Below are positions 8,962-18,441 of a DNA stretch of 64,000 nucleotides, piece after piece. The number at the start of each line of letters is the position of its first letter. Position 1 is the first letter of the stretch. Made by a program: the position numbers and the translations under genes. The stretch lies in the NCBI GenBank assembly GCA_022448365.1, contig JAKVCS010000005.1, positions 310,001-374,000 on the forward strand, written 5' to 3'. The DNA comes from Saccharospirillaceae bacterium. Lineage in GTDB: Bacteria; Pseudomonadota; Gammaproteobacteria; Pseudomonadales; Oceanobacteraceae. The notes beneath the pieces are model-generated. The model ran no database searches. It saw only the letters and a program-made list of their open reading frames with translations, and had not been told where the DNA came from.

Positions 8962-10641
8962 TTACTGCTCGATCAGATAATTAAAATACTGATCGCGCAG
9001 GGTACGCTTCTGCAACTTGCCGGTGGCGGTATGGGGCAGTTCTGCGACAAAAATAACATCGTCCGGTAGCCACCACTTAGCTACCCTAGTTTCCAGGTAC
9101 TGGTGAACATCCTCTTTGGTTAAGTCGGTATGTTCGTGTTTTACGATGAACAGCAGTGGCCGTTCATCCCACTTCGGATGTTTAACACCAATCACACAAG
9201 CTTCGCTGACATCAGGGTGACCAACCGCGGCGTTTTCCAGATCGATGGAAGAAATCCATTCACCTCCCGATTTGACCACGTCTTTGGCGCGATCAACAAT
9301 TTGTAGATAACTGTTGCTATCGATCACGGCAATATCACCGGTATCGAACCACTGGTTGCCATTGTTGTCGGTAAAGAAAGACTCTGGTTTTTCGTTTTTA
9401 AAATAGGCGTTTAATACCCAAGGGCCGCGCACTCGCAAATAGCCACGGCTCTCACCATCGTGAGCAACCGTATTATCCTCGTCATCAAAAATTTCCAGCT
9501 CGATACCAAACATGGGTTTGCCAGCGGTGGTTTGTAAACGATAACGTTCGTCATCCGTCATCGACTGCATGGCTTTGGTCGGCGACCCCAGGGTTGCCAG
9601 AGGCGATGTTTCTGTCATGCCCCATATCGGTAATAAATAGACGCCGTATTCTTTATCCAGAGTCTCGACCAGAGAGCGCGGCGAGGCCGAACCTCCCACG
9701 CCGACGGTTTTTACTGAATCCATGCGCAGGTTATTTCGTTTCAGGTAATCGATTAACCCCAGCCAGACGGTTGGTACACCCAGCATTAAATCGATGTCGG
9801 CCAGTTCTATTAATTCATGCAGGCTTTTACCGTCCATGCCTTCACCCGGTAATACCAGAGTGGCACCGGACATCGGAGCGATATACGGCATGCCCCAGGC
9901 GCAAACGTGGTACATCGGCACAACCGGCATCACCACAGTATCGGAGCTGATATTTAATGCATCTGGATTGCGGCTGGCGTACGCATGCAGCAGGGTTGAT
10001 CCATGGGAATATAAAACGCCTTTGGGATTACCTGTAGTGCCTGAGGTATAACATAAACAGGCGGCGGTATCCTGAGCCAGTTGTGGCCAGCTGAATTCCG
10101 TCAGCTGTGTTGTTACATCGGAGGAATTAATCAGAGTTTCATAGCAGCTGACGTTCGGTAATGATGTTTGCGGCATCTTGTCTTCGTCGATCAGCAGAAC
10201 AAACCCTTTAACAGACGTCAGTTTGTCGGCGATCGGTTCCAGCAGCTGAGCAAAACAAGCATCGAGGAAGACATAGCAGTCTTGCGCATGATTGATAATG
10301 TACTCGATTTGTTCTGTGTAGAGTCGCGGGTTGACTGTATGACAGATCGCACCGATACCGGAGATGCCGTAATAACATTCGAAGTGGCGGTAAGTATTCC
10401 AGGCCAGTGTTGCGACCCGGTCGCCCGGTTGAATCCCCAGTTGTTGCAGTGCAATAGCCAACTGCTTTGAGCGCTGTAGCGCATCGCGATAATTATAACG
10501 ATGGATACCACCTTCTAATCGGCGGCTGATAATTTCGCGCGTGCCATGATGGGCTGCTGCGTATTCCAGTAAATCGGAGATAATCAGCGGTTGAGTCATC
10601 ATATTGCCAGCAGGCACCGTCGCAACACTCGGGGCAGACAT
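8962..10641 (-). CDS. AlkK-like medium/long-chain fatty acyl-CoA ligase
   Basis: 559 aa from the ATG at 10641, chosen because AAAGGA sits 8 nt upstream; an in-frame codon at 10704 would add 21 residues with no ribosome site. AMP-dependent synthetase fold: the P-loop motif [12 protein letters not shown] lies near residue 190, the WGMTE motif near 335, the [10 protein letters not shown] motif near 430 and the catalytic Lys in [10 protein letters not shown] near the C-terminus. The sequence is close to AlkK, the acyl-CoA synthetase of the OCT-plasmid alkane pathway, in the phrases [17 protein letters not shown] and KWDERPLL. It activates fatty acids to acyl-CoA for beta-oxidation. The thiolase gene upstream on the same strand is separated from it by a terminator. 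Confidence 0.9.
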   Translation of the reverse strand: MSAPSVATVPAGNMMTQPLIISDLLEYAAAHHGTREIISRRLEGGIHRYNYRDALQRSKQLAIALQQLGIQPGDRVATLAWNTYRHFECYYGISGIGAICHTVNPRLYTEQIEYIINHAQDCYVFLDACFAQLLEPIADKLTSVKGFVLLIDEDKMPQTSLPNVSCYETLINSSDVTTQLTEFSWPQLAQDTAACLCYTSGTTGNPKGVLYSHGSTLLHAYASRNPDALNISSDTVVMPVVPMYHVCAWGMPYIAPMSGATLVLPGEGMDGKSLHELIELADIDLMLGVPTVWLGLIDYLKRNNLRMDSVKTVGVGGSASPRSLVETLDKEYGVYLLPIWGMTETSPLATLGSPTKAMQSMTDDERYRLQTTAGKPMFGIELEIFDDEDNTVAHDGESRGYLRVRGPWVLNAYFKNEKPESFFTDNNGNQWFDTGDIAVIDSNSYLQIVDRAKDVVKSGGEWISSIDLENAAVGHPDVSEACVIGVKHPKWDERPLLFIVKHEHTDLTKEDVHQYLETRVAKWWLPDDVIFVAELPHTATGKLQKRTLRDQYFNYLIEQ

Positions 10642-10751
10642 AAGCAAAGTCCTTTGCAAAGAAAAGTTTAATTGCAGAATAAAAGGCAATAATAGTCGCG
10701 GCAACCTACTTTGCTGCTGTCAGCGGGCAATTGCTGTTTTTGGCATAAAAA

Positions 10752-10780
10752 ATCCCGCATAAACCTTATTTATGCGGGAT
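10752..10780 (-). terminator. Rho-independent terminator of the thiolase gene
   Basis: Perfect 12-bp stem (ATCCCGCATAAA and its complement) around a 5-nt loop, followed on the minus strand by a run of T. It lies 24 nt after the thiolase stop codon and separates it from the acyl-CoA ligase. Confidence 0.85.
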
Positions 10781-10803
10781 TTACCGGGAGCGGTGAGTCT
10801 TTA

Positions 10804-11997
10804 TTAGCGCTCAATCGCCAGTGACACCCCCATACCCCCACCAATGCACAGAGTCGCCAGCCCTTTATTCGCATCCTGACGAATCATTTCGTGCAGCAGT
10901 GTGACCAGAATACGGCAGCCTGATGCACCGATCGGGTGACCTAAAGCAATCGCACCACCGTTTACGTTTACTTTGCTGGCATCCCATTCCAGCCCTTTGT
11001 TGACCGACAGAGCCTGTACAGCAAAGGCTTCGTTGGCTTCTACCAGGTCCAGATCTGCGATGCTCCATCCCGCCTTTTGCAGACATTTTTTGGTCGCCGG
11101 AATAGGGCCTGTACCCATAATTTCCGGATTAACGCCAGCGTTTGCGTAAGCTTTAATGGTCGCCAGGATTGGCAGCCCCAGTTCTTCTGCTTTGGCACGA
11201 GACGCCAGTAATACCGCGGCAGCACCATCGTTCAGCGAAGACGCATTACCCGCCGTCACGGAGCCATCTTTTTTGAATGCCGCACGCATGCCAGCCAGCT
11301 TTTCTTCCGTGATTCCGGCGCGTGGGTTTTCATCGGTATCGAAGACGATATCGTCGCCACGACGTTGTGGAATTACAACCGGGGTAATCTCGTCCTTGAA
11401 TTTACCGGCTTCGATGGCTGCCAGTGCTTTGGCCTGGGAGGCCGCAGCAAATGCGTCTTGCTCTGGTCGGTCAATCTGATATTTGTCAGCGATATTCTCG
11501 GCTGTAATGCCCATGTGGTAATCGTTGAAGGCATCCCAAAGGCCGTCTGAAATCATGGTGTCCACCATGTTCCAGTGTCCCATGCGTTGACCGTTGCGTG
11601 AGCCTGGCAGAGCGTGAGCGGCATTCGACATGGATTCCTGACCACCGGCAATGATGATTTCAGCATCACCGCATTTTATTGCTTGTGCTGCCAGATGCAG
11701 CGCCTTCAGGCCGGAACCGCATACTTTGTTAATGGTCATCGCCGGAGTAGTATCTGGCAGACCGCCTTTGATCGCAGCCTGACGGGCAGGGTTCTGACCA
11801 CACGCGGCGGTCAGTACTTGCCCCATCAGTACTTCATCAACCTGCTCTGGAGCGATCTCGGTTTTTTCCAGCAGCGATTTAATAACCACAGCACCCAGAT
11901 CGCTACCGGAAATACTGGCCAAAGAACCACCGAAGGTACCAATGGCCGTGCGGGTTGCGGCAACAATAACTACGTCGTTTGACATTACGTCAGTCAT
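10804..11997 (-). CDS. Acetyl-CoA acetyltransferase (thiolase)
   Basis: 397 aa. Condenses two acetyl-CoA to acetoacetyl-CoA, or runs the reverse reaction in fatty acid and acetoacetate breakdown. Catalytic Cys93 lies in [14 protein letters not shown], the His in [14 protein letters not shown] near residue 353 and the second Cys in LCIGGGMG near the end. Length is that of AtoB/PhaA-type biosynthetic thiolases. The ATG at 11997 has a GGAGTG ribosome site. No phaB, phaC or CoA-transferase lies nearby, so I cannot say whether it serves polyhydroxyalkanoate synthesis or degradation. Confidence 0.92.
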   Translation of the reverse strand: MTDVMSNDVVIVAATRTAIGTFGGSLASISGSDLGAVVIKSLLEKTEIAPEQVDEVLMGQVLTAACGQNPARQAAIKGGLPDTTPAMTINKVCGSGLKALHLAAQAIKCGDAEIIIAGGQESMSNAAHALPGSRNGQRMGHWNMVDTMISDGLWDAFNDYHMGITAENIADKYQIDRPEQDAFAAASQAKALAAIEAGKFKDEITPVVIPQRRGDDIVFDTDENPRAGITEEKLAGMRAAFKKDGSVTAGNASSLNDGAAAVLLASRAKAEELGLPILATIKAYANAGVNPEIMGTGPIPATKKCLQKAGWSIADLDLVEANEAFAVQALSVNKGLEWDASKVNVNGGAIALGHPIGASGCRILVTLLHEMIRQDANKGLATLCIGGGMGVSLAIER

Positions 11998-12318
11998 GCT
12001 TCACTCCAAATGAGATAATTAAGGGACACTGTTACCCATAGCACAGGGTTTATTACAAAAATAATCAGCGATCCTGAAAACTCAGGAATGATACTGGTAT
12101 TTCGTCAGAAGTAGTATGGATTGTCAGCTTAGGCCATTACCACTTCTGACACATTGAGCGCGCCTTATGGCATCCGGAAATGGATTGGACAAAAGCCAAC
12201 TAAAAAAGAACCGGGCTCTTTTAACCGTCATAACAACTGAAAAGATGCCCGGAAAGCAGAGTGCTTTTAGGGAAGATGCTAACCGGCAGTCTCATTCCGG
12301 CCTGCCGTAAACGTGTGA
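11998..12318. other. Intergenic stretch between thiolase and DUF481 genes
   Basis: About 320 bases with no convincing gene. It should hold the thiolase promoter and contains a weak terminator-like hairpin at 12202-12222 belonging to the DUF481 gene. Nothing else is recognisable. Confidence 0.6.
12202..12222 (-). terminator. Possible terminator of the DUF481 gene
   Basis: On the minus strand AAAAGAGCC and GGTTCTTTTTT can pair with one G-U and a very tight loop, ending in a T run. It is about 100 nt after the stop codon. Weak support. Confidence 0.4.
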
Positions 12319-13035
12319 TCAGAAACTGTAGACGAAGGCGATGCCCAGTTCACGATCGGTATTTTCGTTCTCGTCCGGTACTTCCTCTACGTATTTAAAT
12401 TTGTAGGTGATTTTGGTCGCCAGGGCGCCAATGATTTTGCTCTTTAACCCGGTTTCAGATTTGTACGTGGAGTTGTCTTCGCCAATATCGGCGGTGAATT
12501 CTTCAATGAAAGATACCCCCTCGCTGATTTCCCAATCGAAGTTAGCGGCCAAGTGCAGGATGGAATCTTCGTTGACATCACCGCTTTCTTTTAATTTATC
12601 ACGGCGATAACCCGGTGCAGCCTCAAGCGACAGATTCATCTTTTCTTCTTTGATGACGCGGTAACCATAACCGACTGAGAATACGCTTTGGTAGTCGAAA
12701 CCACTGAAGCGATCGCGTTCCTGAGTGGCATCAATTGCCAGGTAGGAATGCTCACTAAAGTTACGATCGAGTTTGATCGCAGCATTGTATTTCTCTTTCG
12801 AGGTTACGTTTTCCTCTTCGCTGGTCAGTGCGGACAGTTTAAGAAACTTATCCCAGTTTTTGCCGATGTGCTTCAGCTCAAAAGCGCCATTGGTACTGCG
12901 GGTATCGGTGTTACCGGAGGTATCGATAAAACCCAGCTCCGCAGAGCCACCCCATGGAGACTGAGGAGTCTCTTCAGCCGCGAACGCAGTGCCAGCGGCC
13001 ACTAATAACGTAGAAATCAGAATTTTTTTGCGCAT
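12319..13035 (-). CDS. DUF481 (YdiY-like) outer-membrane protein
   Basis: 238 aa. A Sec signal peptide (MRKKILISTLLVAAGTAFA) precedes a mature part beginning WGGSAELGFIDTSGNTDTRS, the conserved opening of DUF481 proteins. Alternating hydrophobic strands and the final aromatic residue (VYSF) indicate an outer-membrane beta-barrel. Function of the family is unknown; E. coli YdiY is acid-inducible. It stands alone between thiolase and the divergent MATE gene. Confidence 0.85.
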   Translation of the reverse strand: MRKKILISTLLVAAGTAFAAEETPQSPWGGSAELGFIDTSGNTDTRSTNGAFELKHIGKNWDKFLKLSALTSEEENVTSKEKYNAAIKLDRNFSEHSYLAIDATQERDRFSGFDYQSVFSVGYGYRVIKEEKMNLSLEAAPGYRRDKLKESGDVNEDSILHLAANFDWEISEGVSFIEEFTADIGEDNSTYKSETGLKSKIIGALATKITYKFKYVEEVPDENENTDRELGIAFVYSF

Positions 13036-13270
13036 AACAGGCCCTTATTGAATGGGTCACGTACAGAATGATAGTTGCAGGTTAACGACCGTATGGTGAA
13101 CGAACAACCGGCCATTAGGTTGATTAAACAAGGTTTTACAATAATTCCGGAATAATCCTGGCCTTATGGCAACGCATTGTTCGATATCTGGCATAAAACT
13201 GCCGCCTGCAGTGAATCCAACTGGTGTAGAGTAACAACTCTGAAATTAATTTATGTGATGAGTTTGATTT

Positions 13271-14644
13271 GTGAGAGACGCTATTCTCAGCGCACCCGTT
13301 GATAACGTGTTGTACCAGCTGACCAAACCGATGGTGATTGGCATTCTGGCGGTATTTTTTTTCCAGCTGGTGGATACCTATTTTATTTCGTTGCTGGGTA
13401 CTGCTGCTCTGGCCGCTGTCGGGTTTGCCATGCCGATTACCCTGTTGGTTATGAATTTGTCGATCGGGCTTGGTATTGCTGCCTCTGCCATTATTGCCAA
13501 GGCCTTTGGTGCCGGAGAGGAGCTGGTAGCAAAACGAGCAGCAATGGCCGCCCTTATGTTGAGTGTGGTGCTGGGCCTACTCATCAGTATTGTCGGGCTT
13601 GTGGTCAACGATTATTTGTTCCTGTCATTAGGTGCCTCAGAAGATCTGTTGCCGGAAATCTGGAACTTTATGTTGTGGTGGTGGCCGGGTTCTGTGGTGA
13701 TGTTAGTGATGATGGTACAGAACAGCTCGATGCGGGCCATTGGAAATACCAGGCTACCGTCACAAATGATGCTGGTGGCGGCGATGCTTAATGCGGCACT
13801 GGATCCGCTGCTGATTTTCGGTTTCGGTCCCATTCCGGCGATGGGGGTGGGTGGTGCTGCGCTGGCAAGCACGCTGTGCTGGTTGATCGTATTGACGGTG
13901 ATTATGACTAAGCAGCGGCGCTCGGGTTTTCTGAGCCGTCATGGTATGACCTGGGAACACACGATAGCACTGTGGCAACGAATGCTGTCGCTCGGTATTC
14001 CGGCCATGGTGACCAATATGATGGTACCTGTTGCTGGCGCCATCTTGTTGGTTATGGTCGCCCCACTGGGTGAAGAAGCCGTGGCTGGTTTTGGTGTGGG
14101 TATGCGTTTAGAGCCGTTTGCATTAGTTGTAATACTGGCGCTGACGTCGACACTTCCAACGTTTGTTGCCCAGAATCATGGCGCGCACCAGGACGAACGG
14201 ATTTTTCAGGCATTATTTACCAGTTTTAAATTTCTACTGATTTTGCAGGGGGCAATTGTTGCGATCTTCTGGCTGACAGGCCATTGGTTGGCGCTGTTGT
14301 TTTCCGACGACCCGGCAGTGCAACAAACCATTATTGAATTTGTTCGTTGGCTACCGATTGGCTATTTCGGTATGGGGGTGGTTTTGTGTGTCAACTCTGC
14401 TCTGAACTCATTACAAAAAACCAGTTACTCGATGATTCTTAATGCTGCCCGTTTGTTCGTGTTTTACGTACCCGGCGCATTTTTGGGTTCGTATCTGATG
14501 GGGTACAGCGGCTTATTATTCGGGGCAGCATTGGGTAATCTGATTATCGGTCTGCTGGTCTGGCGCTGGGTGAAAAGAGTGGCCGATGGTGGTGATATCA
14601 ATCTTGGTATTTCTCGCTTCTCTTTTAAAGACATTCAGCGCTGA
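13271..14644 (+). CDS. MATE family efflux transporter
   Basis: 457 aa inner-membrane protein with about 12 hydrophobic segments in two similar halves, the layout of MATE cation-coupled drug/metabolite exporters. The family opening is visible as LTKPMVIGILAVFFFQLVDTY with the Asp of helix 1, and the second half repeats the pattern at MLSLGIPAMVTNMMVPV. The start is GTG at 13271. The substrate cannot be told from sequence. It is a single gene followed by a GST gene after 136 nt. Confidence 0.9.
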   Translation: MRDAILSAPVDNVLYQLTKPMVIGILAVFFFQLVDTYFISLLGTAALAAVGFAMPITLLVMNLSIGLGIAASAIIAKAFGAGEELVAKRAAMAALMLSVVLGLLISIVGLVVNDYLFLSLGASEDLLPEIWNFMLWWWPGSVVMLVMMVQNSSMRAIGNTRLPSQMMLVAAMLNAALDPLLIFGFGPIPAMGVGGAALASTLCWLIVLTVIMTKQRRSGFLSRHGMTWEHTIALWQRMLSLGIPAMVTNMMVPVAGAILLVMVAPLGEEAVAGFGVGMRLEPFALVVILALTSTLPTFVAQNHGAHQDERIFQALFTSFKFLLILQGAIVAIFWLTGHWLALLFSDDPAVQQTIIEFVRWLPIGYFGMGVVLCVNSALNSLQKTSYSMILNAARLFVFYVPGAFLGSYLMGYSGLLFGAALGNLIIGLLVWRWVKRVADGGDINLGISRFSFKDIQR

Positions 14645-14780
14645 TATCTTGCTGCTGTTGATGCGGTCACTCAAAGATTTTACGCCGGCATCTAATGCTT
14701 CTGATGACAAATAAAGTGGCATAACGCATCATCACCAAAATTCGCACCTGAAAATCAGTACAGCTAAAAAGGAAACAACT

Positions 14781-15470
14781 GTGATTACTCTGTATCAGTT
14801 TGAGATGTCACCATTTTGCGACAAGGTCCGCCGGGTATTGAAATACAAGGGACTGAGCTATGAGACAAAGAATGTCAGCTTACAGCAGGTACAGTTTGGT
14901 TTTCTGAAGAAGCTGACTCCGATCGGTAAGTTACCGGTTTTAACGCTGAATGGAAGGAATATTTCAGACTCCTCAACCATCATTACTGAGCTGGAAAATC
15001 AGTACCCGGAAAAACCAGTATTACCGACGGATAAGCGACAAGCAGCTTTGGTTCACTTCTTTGAAGAGTGGGCAGACGAAGGGCTGTATTTCAACGAGGT
15101 GTATTTACGTTTTGTATTGCCTTCCAATGCCCCGGAATATGCGGCATTAGCCGCCAAAGAAGATAACGCTTTATTTGCTGCTATCGGAAAAATGGTAGCG
15201 CCAGGCATGATCGCGAAACAGGCTAAGGCTCAAGGCATTGGTCGCAAGCCTCTGTCAGACGTACTCACCGACTTAAAGAAACACTTTGGCCATTTGTCCG
15301 ATTGGCTGGAAGAACAGGACTATCTGGTGGGTGATTCATTGACGTTAGCCGATATCTCAGTGGCCAGCCAACTGGCTTGCATTGTTGCGACACCGGAGGG
15401 AGGTGTTGTCGCAGCTGATTATCCTCGGGTATCTCAGTGGCTTCAAAGGGTGGAGCAGTTAACTGTCTGA
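14781..15470 (+). CDS. Glutathione S-transferase family protein
   Basis: 229 aa. The N-terminal thioredoxin-like domain reads MITLYQFEMSPFCDKVRRVL, with a Ser-Pro-Phe-Cys active site, followed by the cis-Pro (KLPVL) and the Asp-Ser glutathione contact (ISDSSTIITELE near residue 65). An all-helical C-terminal domain follows, with the LVGDSLTLADISVASQL motif near 180. The start is GTG at 14781 with AAAAAGGAAAC upstream. The likely role is conjugation or reduction of electrophiles; the substrate is unknown. It converges with the AraC-type gene, with 1 nt between stop codons. Confidence 0.88.
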   Translation: MITLYQFEMSPFCDKVRRVLKYKGLSYETKNVSLQQVQFGFLKKLTPIGKLPVLTLNGRNISDSSTIITELENQYPEKPVLPTDKRQAALVHFFEEWADEGLYFNEVYLRFVLPSNAPEYAALAAKEDNALFAAIGKMVAPGMIAKQAKAQGIGRKPLSDVLTDLKKHFGHLSDWLEEQDYLVGDSLTLADISVASQLACIVATPEGGVVAADYPRVSQWLQRVEQLTV

Positions 15471-15471
15471 T

Positions 15472-16239
15472 TTAAAACACATGGACCCGGATATCATTTG
15501 AAATGGTTGTAGGTGTCAGACTGAAGTTCTTTTTGGTTGAACGGGAAAAATGGGCAGCATCCGCAAAGCCTGCCTGTAAACTGGCTTCGGTAAAGGGTAC
15601 TCCCTGTAAGGTTAATAACAGGGCTTTGCGCATTTTTTCGAGTAACACGTAGTTTTTGATGGATACATCCAGCGAGTCTTTAAACACATGCGACAGGCGA
15701 TCCGGGGAAATATTCAGCTCATCAGCATAGTCTGTGATCGGACTGACATCGGGTAACTCTTTGCGAATGCGCTGCGCTACGTACAACGCGCGACTATCAA
15801 TTTTATGGCTAACGCTGCGATAGCCTGCGATTGATGTGAGCAGCTGAGCACAACCTTTGATAAAAGCACTGCTGTCTGCCTGACCTGACCGTGCTGCTGA
15901 AATCCAGCTGAGCTGAGCCAGCTCGGCATTGAATTCGATTTCGCGAATACTTTGATCGTTAATAAAACGATTGAGCGAGTGATATTCCATCGACAGCGGA
16001 AAATACTGCAGCGTAATAAAATCACAGTCACTGCTGATGATCACAGGTTGTGAACGTTTCACCACCGCATACTGAACGCGACAACGCTTGCCATTATCCT
16101 CTTCAATCTCAATTGAACCGCAGTCGAGTGCAATAAAAACGGTAATTCGCGCTTTAGTTTCGTTGCGATAACAGCCCGGAGAGAAAATACCAAAATAGAA
16201 GTCTTCCCAAACATAGACCTGGCTTGGGTAACTGGTCAT
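15472..16239 (-). CDS. AraC-family transcriptional regulator
   Basis: 255 aa. The C-terminal third holds two helix-turn-helix motifs: ITDYADELNISPDRLSHVFK near residue 167 and GVPFTEASLQAGFADAAHFS near 213, followed by the family tail FSLTPT. The N-terminal sensor region has no recognisable ligand motif. The gene lies 39 nt downstream of the secreted lipase on the same strand and may be cotranscribed with it, so the lipase or its products may be the regulated system. Confidence 0.85.
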   Translation of the reverse strand: MTSYPSQVYVWEDFYFGIFSPGCYRNETKARITVFIALDCGSIEIEEDNGKRCRVQYAVVKRSQPVIISSDCDFITLQYFPLSMEYHSLNRFINDQSIREIEFNAELAQLSWISAARSGQADSSAFIKGCAQLLTSIAGYRSVSHKIDSRALYVAQRIRKELPDVSPITDYADELNISPDRLSHVFKDSLDVSIKNYVLLEKMRKALLLTLQGVPFTEASLQAGFADAAHFSRSTKKNFSLTPTTISNDIRVHVF

Positions 16240-16278
16240 GTTCTTCTCTCCAAGCTGCTGTTACATCATCATTCGAGC

Positions 16279-17559
16279 CTATTTTGTCGGATCAAACAAG
16301 CGATTTTTGATGGCGGCAAAGCAAATCGGATTGGCATATACGTGATGGCTCAGTCCCGGGTCGCTGCCCGGAGGTACGGTAACCAGGTCAGCAACATCAA
16401 TCACGGGTACGGTGACGCCGACGGTCTGAAAATACTCGGCAGCCATTGAGGTATTATTAAACGGTACTGTGCCATCGGCACTGCTCGCACATAACATCAT
16501 CGGCGCCTGAGGGATAAAATCGGTCAGTACCTCGTTACTGCGCAGCGCAATTCGTAATGGATGATGGGTATTTGAAAGGAAGTCATTCATATAATCCGGT
16601 TGCAAATACTGCTCTGCACTGGCAGGAAATAAGCCACCAAGAATCAGTGGAAAGACCTCGCTATCACCGGGAAACTTCTCCGCTACCGTGTCTGTGAATT
16701 GCGGCAGAAACACGTCCGCTATTTCATTGTAAATATCGCCATATATACGTTGGTAAGATTGCACCGTATAAGACAATAAAACGCCGGAAGCGATATTGCT
16801 GATTTCCGGATTCACACCTTCTAAAAAGGTATTTTCCAGCTTGTAAGGCCCCGCCATTGGCGCACTGGCCACCAGATTAAATTCTTCGTTATGGTTGGCT
16901 TCAATCGCCCGCTGAGTGGCCATTACCGTGTGGCCACCCTGTGAATAGCCTGCCAGCATCACCTTACCGGATAATTGCTCTGACTGCTCCAGTTCAGCCA
17001 TGACTGTGCGCGCTGCCCGTAAGGCATCGATCATTGATTGGGCTTCGGTATCGCGGTGCAGATACGGATGATAGTTGTAGTCTGAAGTACCCAGGCCAAT
17101 ATAATCCGGGCTAACCACCACATACCCATGGGCGGCAAATAACGCCTGGTCAACAATGGCTTTTGCTGGGTCAGCTTCGCTGTAGGTGGTTAACGTACGG
17201 GTACCGTGTGCCTTAGCCAGCAGCGGATAAGGCCCTTCACAGCCAGGGCCCGCAGGCACAGACAATGCGCCTGACAAGATTACTGGTTCTCCGTTTACGC
17301 CTGTGCTGCTGTACTCAATCTGAAAAAGATCAACATCGCAGGCGGCTTGTCCTGTCAATGCGATCAGCCCCTGATCCGTCATCGCGCTATCGATGGCCTG
17401 TTGCGTCACGCTGGTGACGAGGGTGCTGCTGACCCGCTGTGGCTGAGGCTGTTCGTTGCCGGCTGAGTTATGGCTGTCATCACTGCCACAGGCTGAAAGC
17501 ATCACTGTACCCGTAATGATACAAATGCATGCGATGGTTGATTCAAAGTTAAACTTCAT
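16279..17559 (-). CDS. Secretory-lipase type alpha/beta hydrolase, lipoprotein
   Basis: 426 aa. A lipoprotein signal ending in MLSAC (Cys24) predicts an envelope-anchored or surface enzyme. The nucleophile elbow GYSQGG lies near residue 205, with SADGTVPFNNT near 365 (probable acid) and GLSHHVYA near 405 (probable His) completing the triad. The architecture matches the secretory lipase family (PF03583 type) acting on ester lipids. It is divergent from the TetR regulator, and the shared 200-bp region holds a candidate operator at 17680. Confidence 0.85.
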   Translation of the reverse strand: MKFNFESTIACICIITGTVMLSACGSDDSHNSAGNEQPQPQRVSSTLVTSVTQQAIDSAMTDQGLIALTGQAACDVDLFQIEYSSTGVNGEPVILSGALSVPAGPGCEGPYPLLAKAHGTRTLTTYSEADPAKAIVDQALFAAHGYVVVSPDYIGLGTSDYNYHPYLHRDTEAQSMIDALRAARTVMAELEQSEQLSGKVMLAGYSQGGHTVMATQRAIEANHNEEFNLVASAPMAGPYKLENTFLEGVNPEISNIASGVLLSYTVQSYQRIYGDIYNEIADVFLPQFTDTVAEKFPGDSEVFPLILGGLFPASAEQYLQPDYMNDFLSNTHHPLRIALRSNEVLTDFIPQAPMMLCASSADGTVPFNNTSMAAEYFQTVGVTVPVIDVADLVTVPPGSDPGLSHHVYANPICFAAIKNRLFDPTK

Positions 17560-17679
17560 ACCCTGATTCCTGTTTTTATTTTGGGATTGGGCAGGGTAGC
17601 GAAGTGGCTGTCGGAGTTCTTGAACGCAGCTGCTATGGAGTCGAATCGGCGTTCTGCACGTTTAGCGAAGAATAAGAAG

Positions 17680-17693
17680 TGAATGAGCATTCA
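17680..17693. promoter_or_regulatory. Candidate TetR-family operator
   Basis: Inverted repeat TGAATG-AG-CATTCA in the divergent region between the lipase and the TetR gene. Arms of 6 bp, extendable to 8 with one mismatch, are typical for TetR-dimer sites. Binding by the adjacent regulator is inferred from position only. Confidence 0.5.
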
Positions 17694-17761
17694 TTTCTTT
17701 GTTGAACCTAAGCAGGAATAGTGATTCACTGACTTGGTCTTAAGCTGATCCGATCAACCCT

Positions 17762-18397
17762 GTGGCCTATCGCGAAACTGAACATACCAAGGCTAAAAAG
17801 GCCCATACCCGCCAGCGGTTGCTGAAAGCGGCCCGTGCTCAGGTGGCAGAGGGCGGCTTTGCAGCGGCGACAGCAGCGGCTGTGGCGCAACGCTCTGAAG
17901 TCGCGGCAGGCAGCATCTATCGTCATTTCCCGAATAAAGCGGAATTAGTGGCGGAGGTATTCCGTTACGCGACCGAACATGAAGTCGGGATGGTGTATCG
18001 GGCGACCCAAACAGATCGCAGCTGTGCTGAGCGTTTGCAGGCAGGAGTAACTGTATTTGCTTTGCGGGCGTTACAAGGCCCGAAGTTGGCGTATGCATTA
18101 CTCGCTGAGCCAGTTGATCCGCGCGTCGAAGAAGAACGCTTAAAGTATCGTCTGGCTTACGCCGCAATTTTCGAAGATTTGATTCGTGAAGGCATGGCTG
18201 CTGGAGAGTTCGCTGAACAGGATCCTGAACTCACGGCGGCGGCTGTGGTTGGAATGTTATCCGAAGCATTAATAGGACCGGTATTTTTACAGCGTGATCA
18301 AGCGCTAAAAAATAGCAACGATCAGCACGATCATGGGTTATTGATTAACCAGCTTAATACGTTATGTCTGAGAGTTGTTGGCTGTCAGAAAAAATAA
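17762..18397 (+). CDS. TetR-family transcriptional regulator
   Basis: 211 aa. The N-terminal DNA-binding domain is typical: HTRQRLLKAARAQVAEGGF, then AVAQRSEVAAGSIYRHFPNK with the helix-turn-helix around residues 38-58. The ligand domain is helical and uncharacterised. The start is GTG at 17762; an in-frame stop seven codons upstream rules out an earlier start and no good ribosome site is seen. An acyl-CoA dehydrogenase gene starts 45 nt after the stop, so the regulator probably controls that gene and perhaps the divergent lipase, with an acyl-CoA as a likely effector. Confidence 0.88.
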   Translation: MAYRETEHTKAKKAHTRQRLLKAARAQVAEGGFAAATAAAVAQRSEVAAGSIYRHFPNKAELVAEVFRYATEHEVGMVYRATQTDRSCAERLQAGVTVFALRALQGPKLAYALLAEPVDPRVEEERLKYRLAYAAIFEDLIREGMAAGEFAEQDPELTAAAVVGMLSEALIGPVFLQRDQALKNSNDQHDHGLLINQLNTLCLRVVGCQKK

Positions 18398-18441
18398 ATA
18401 CACTCTTTAATGAAACGATAAAAACCCGTGAGGAAACCGTT

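Noticed and set aside
13180-13205. Possible sigma-54 element before the MATE gene (CTGGCATAAAACTGCC)
   Set aside because: GG to GC spacing is nine bases, not ten, and the gene has no nitrogen link.
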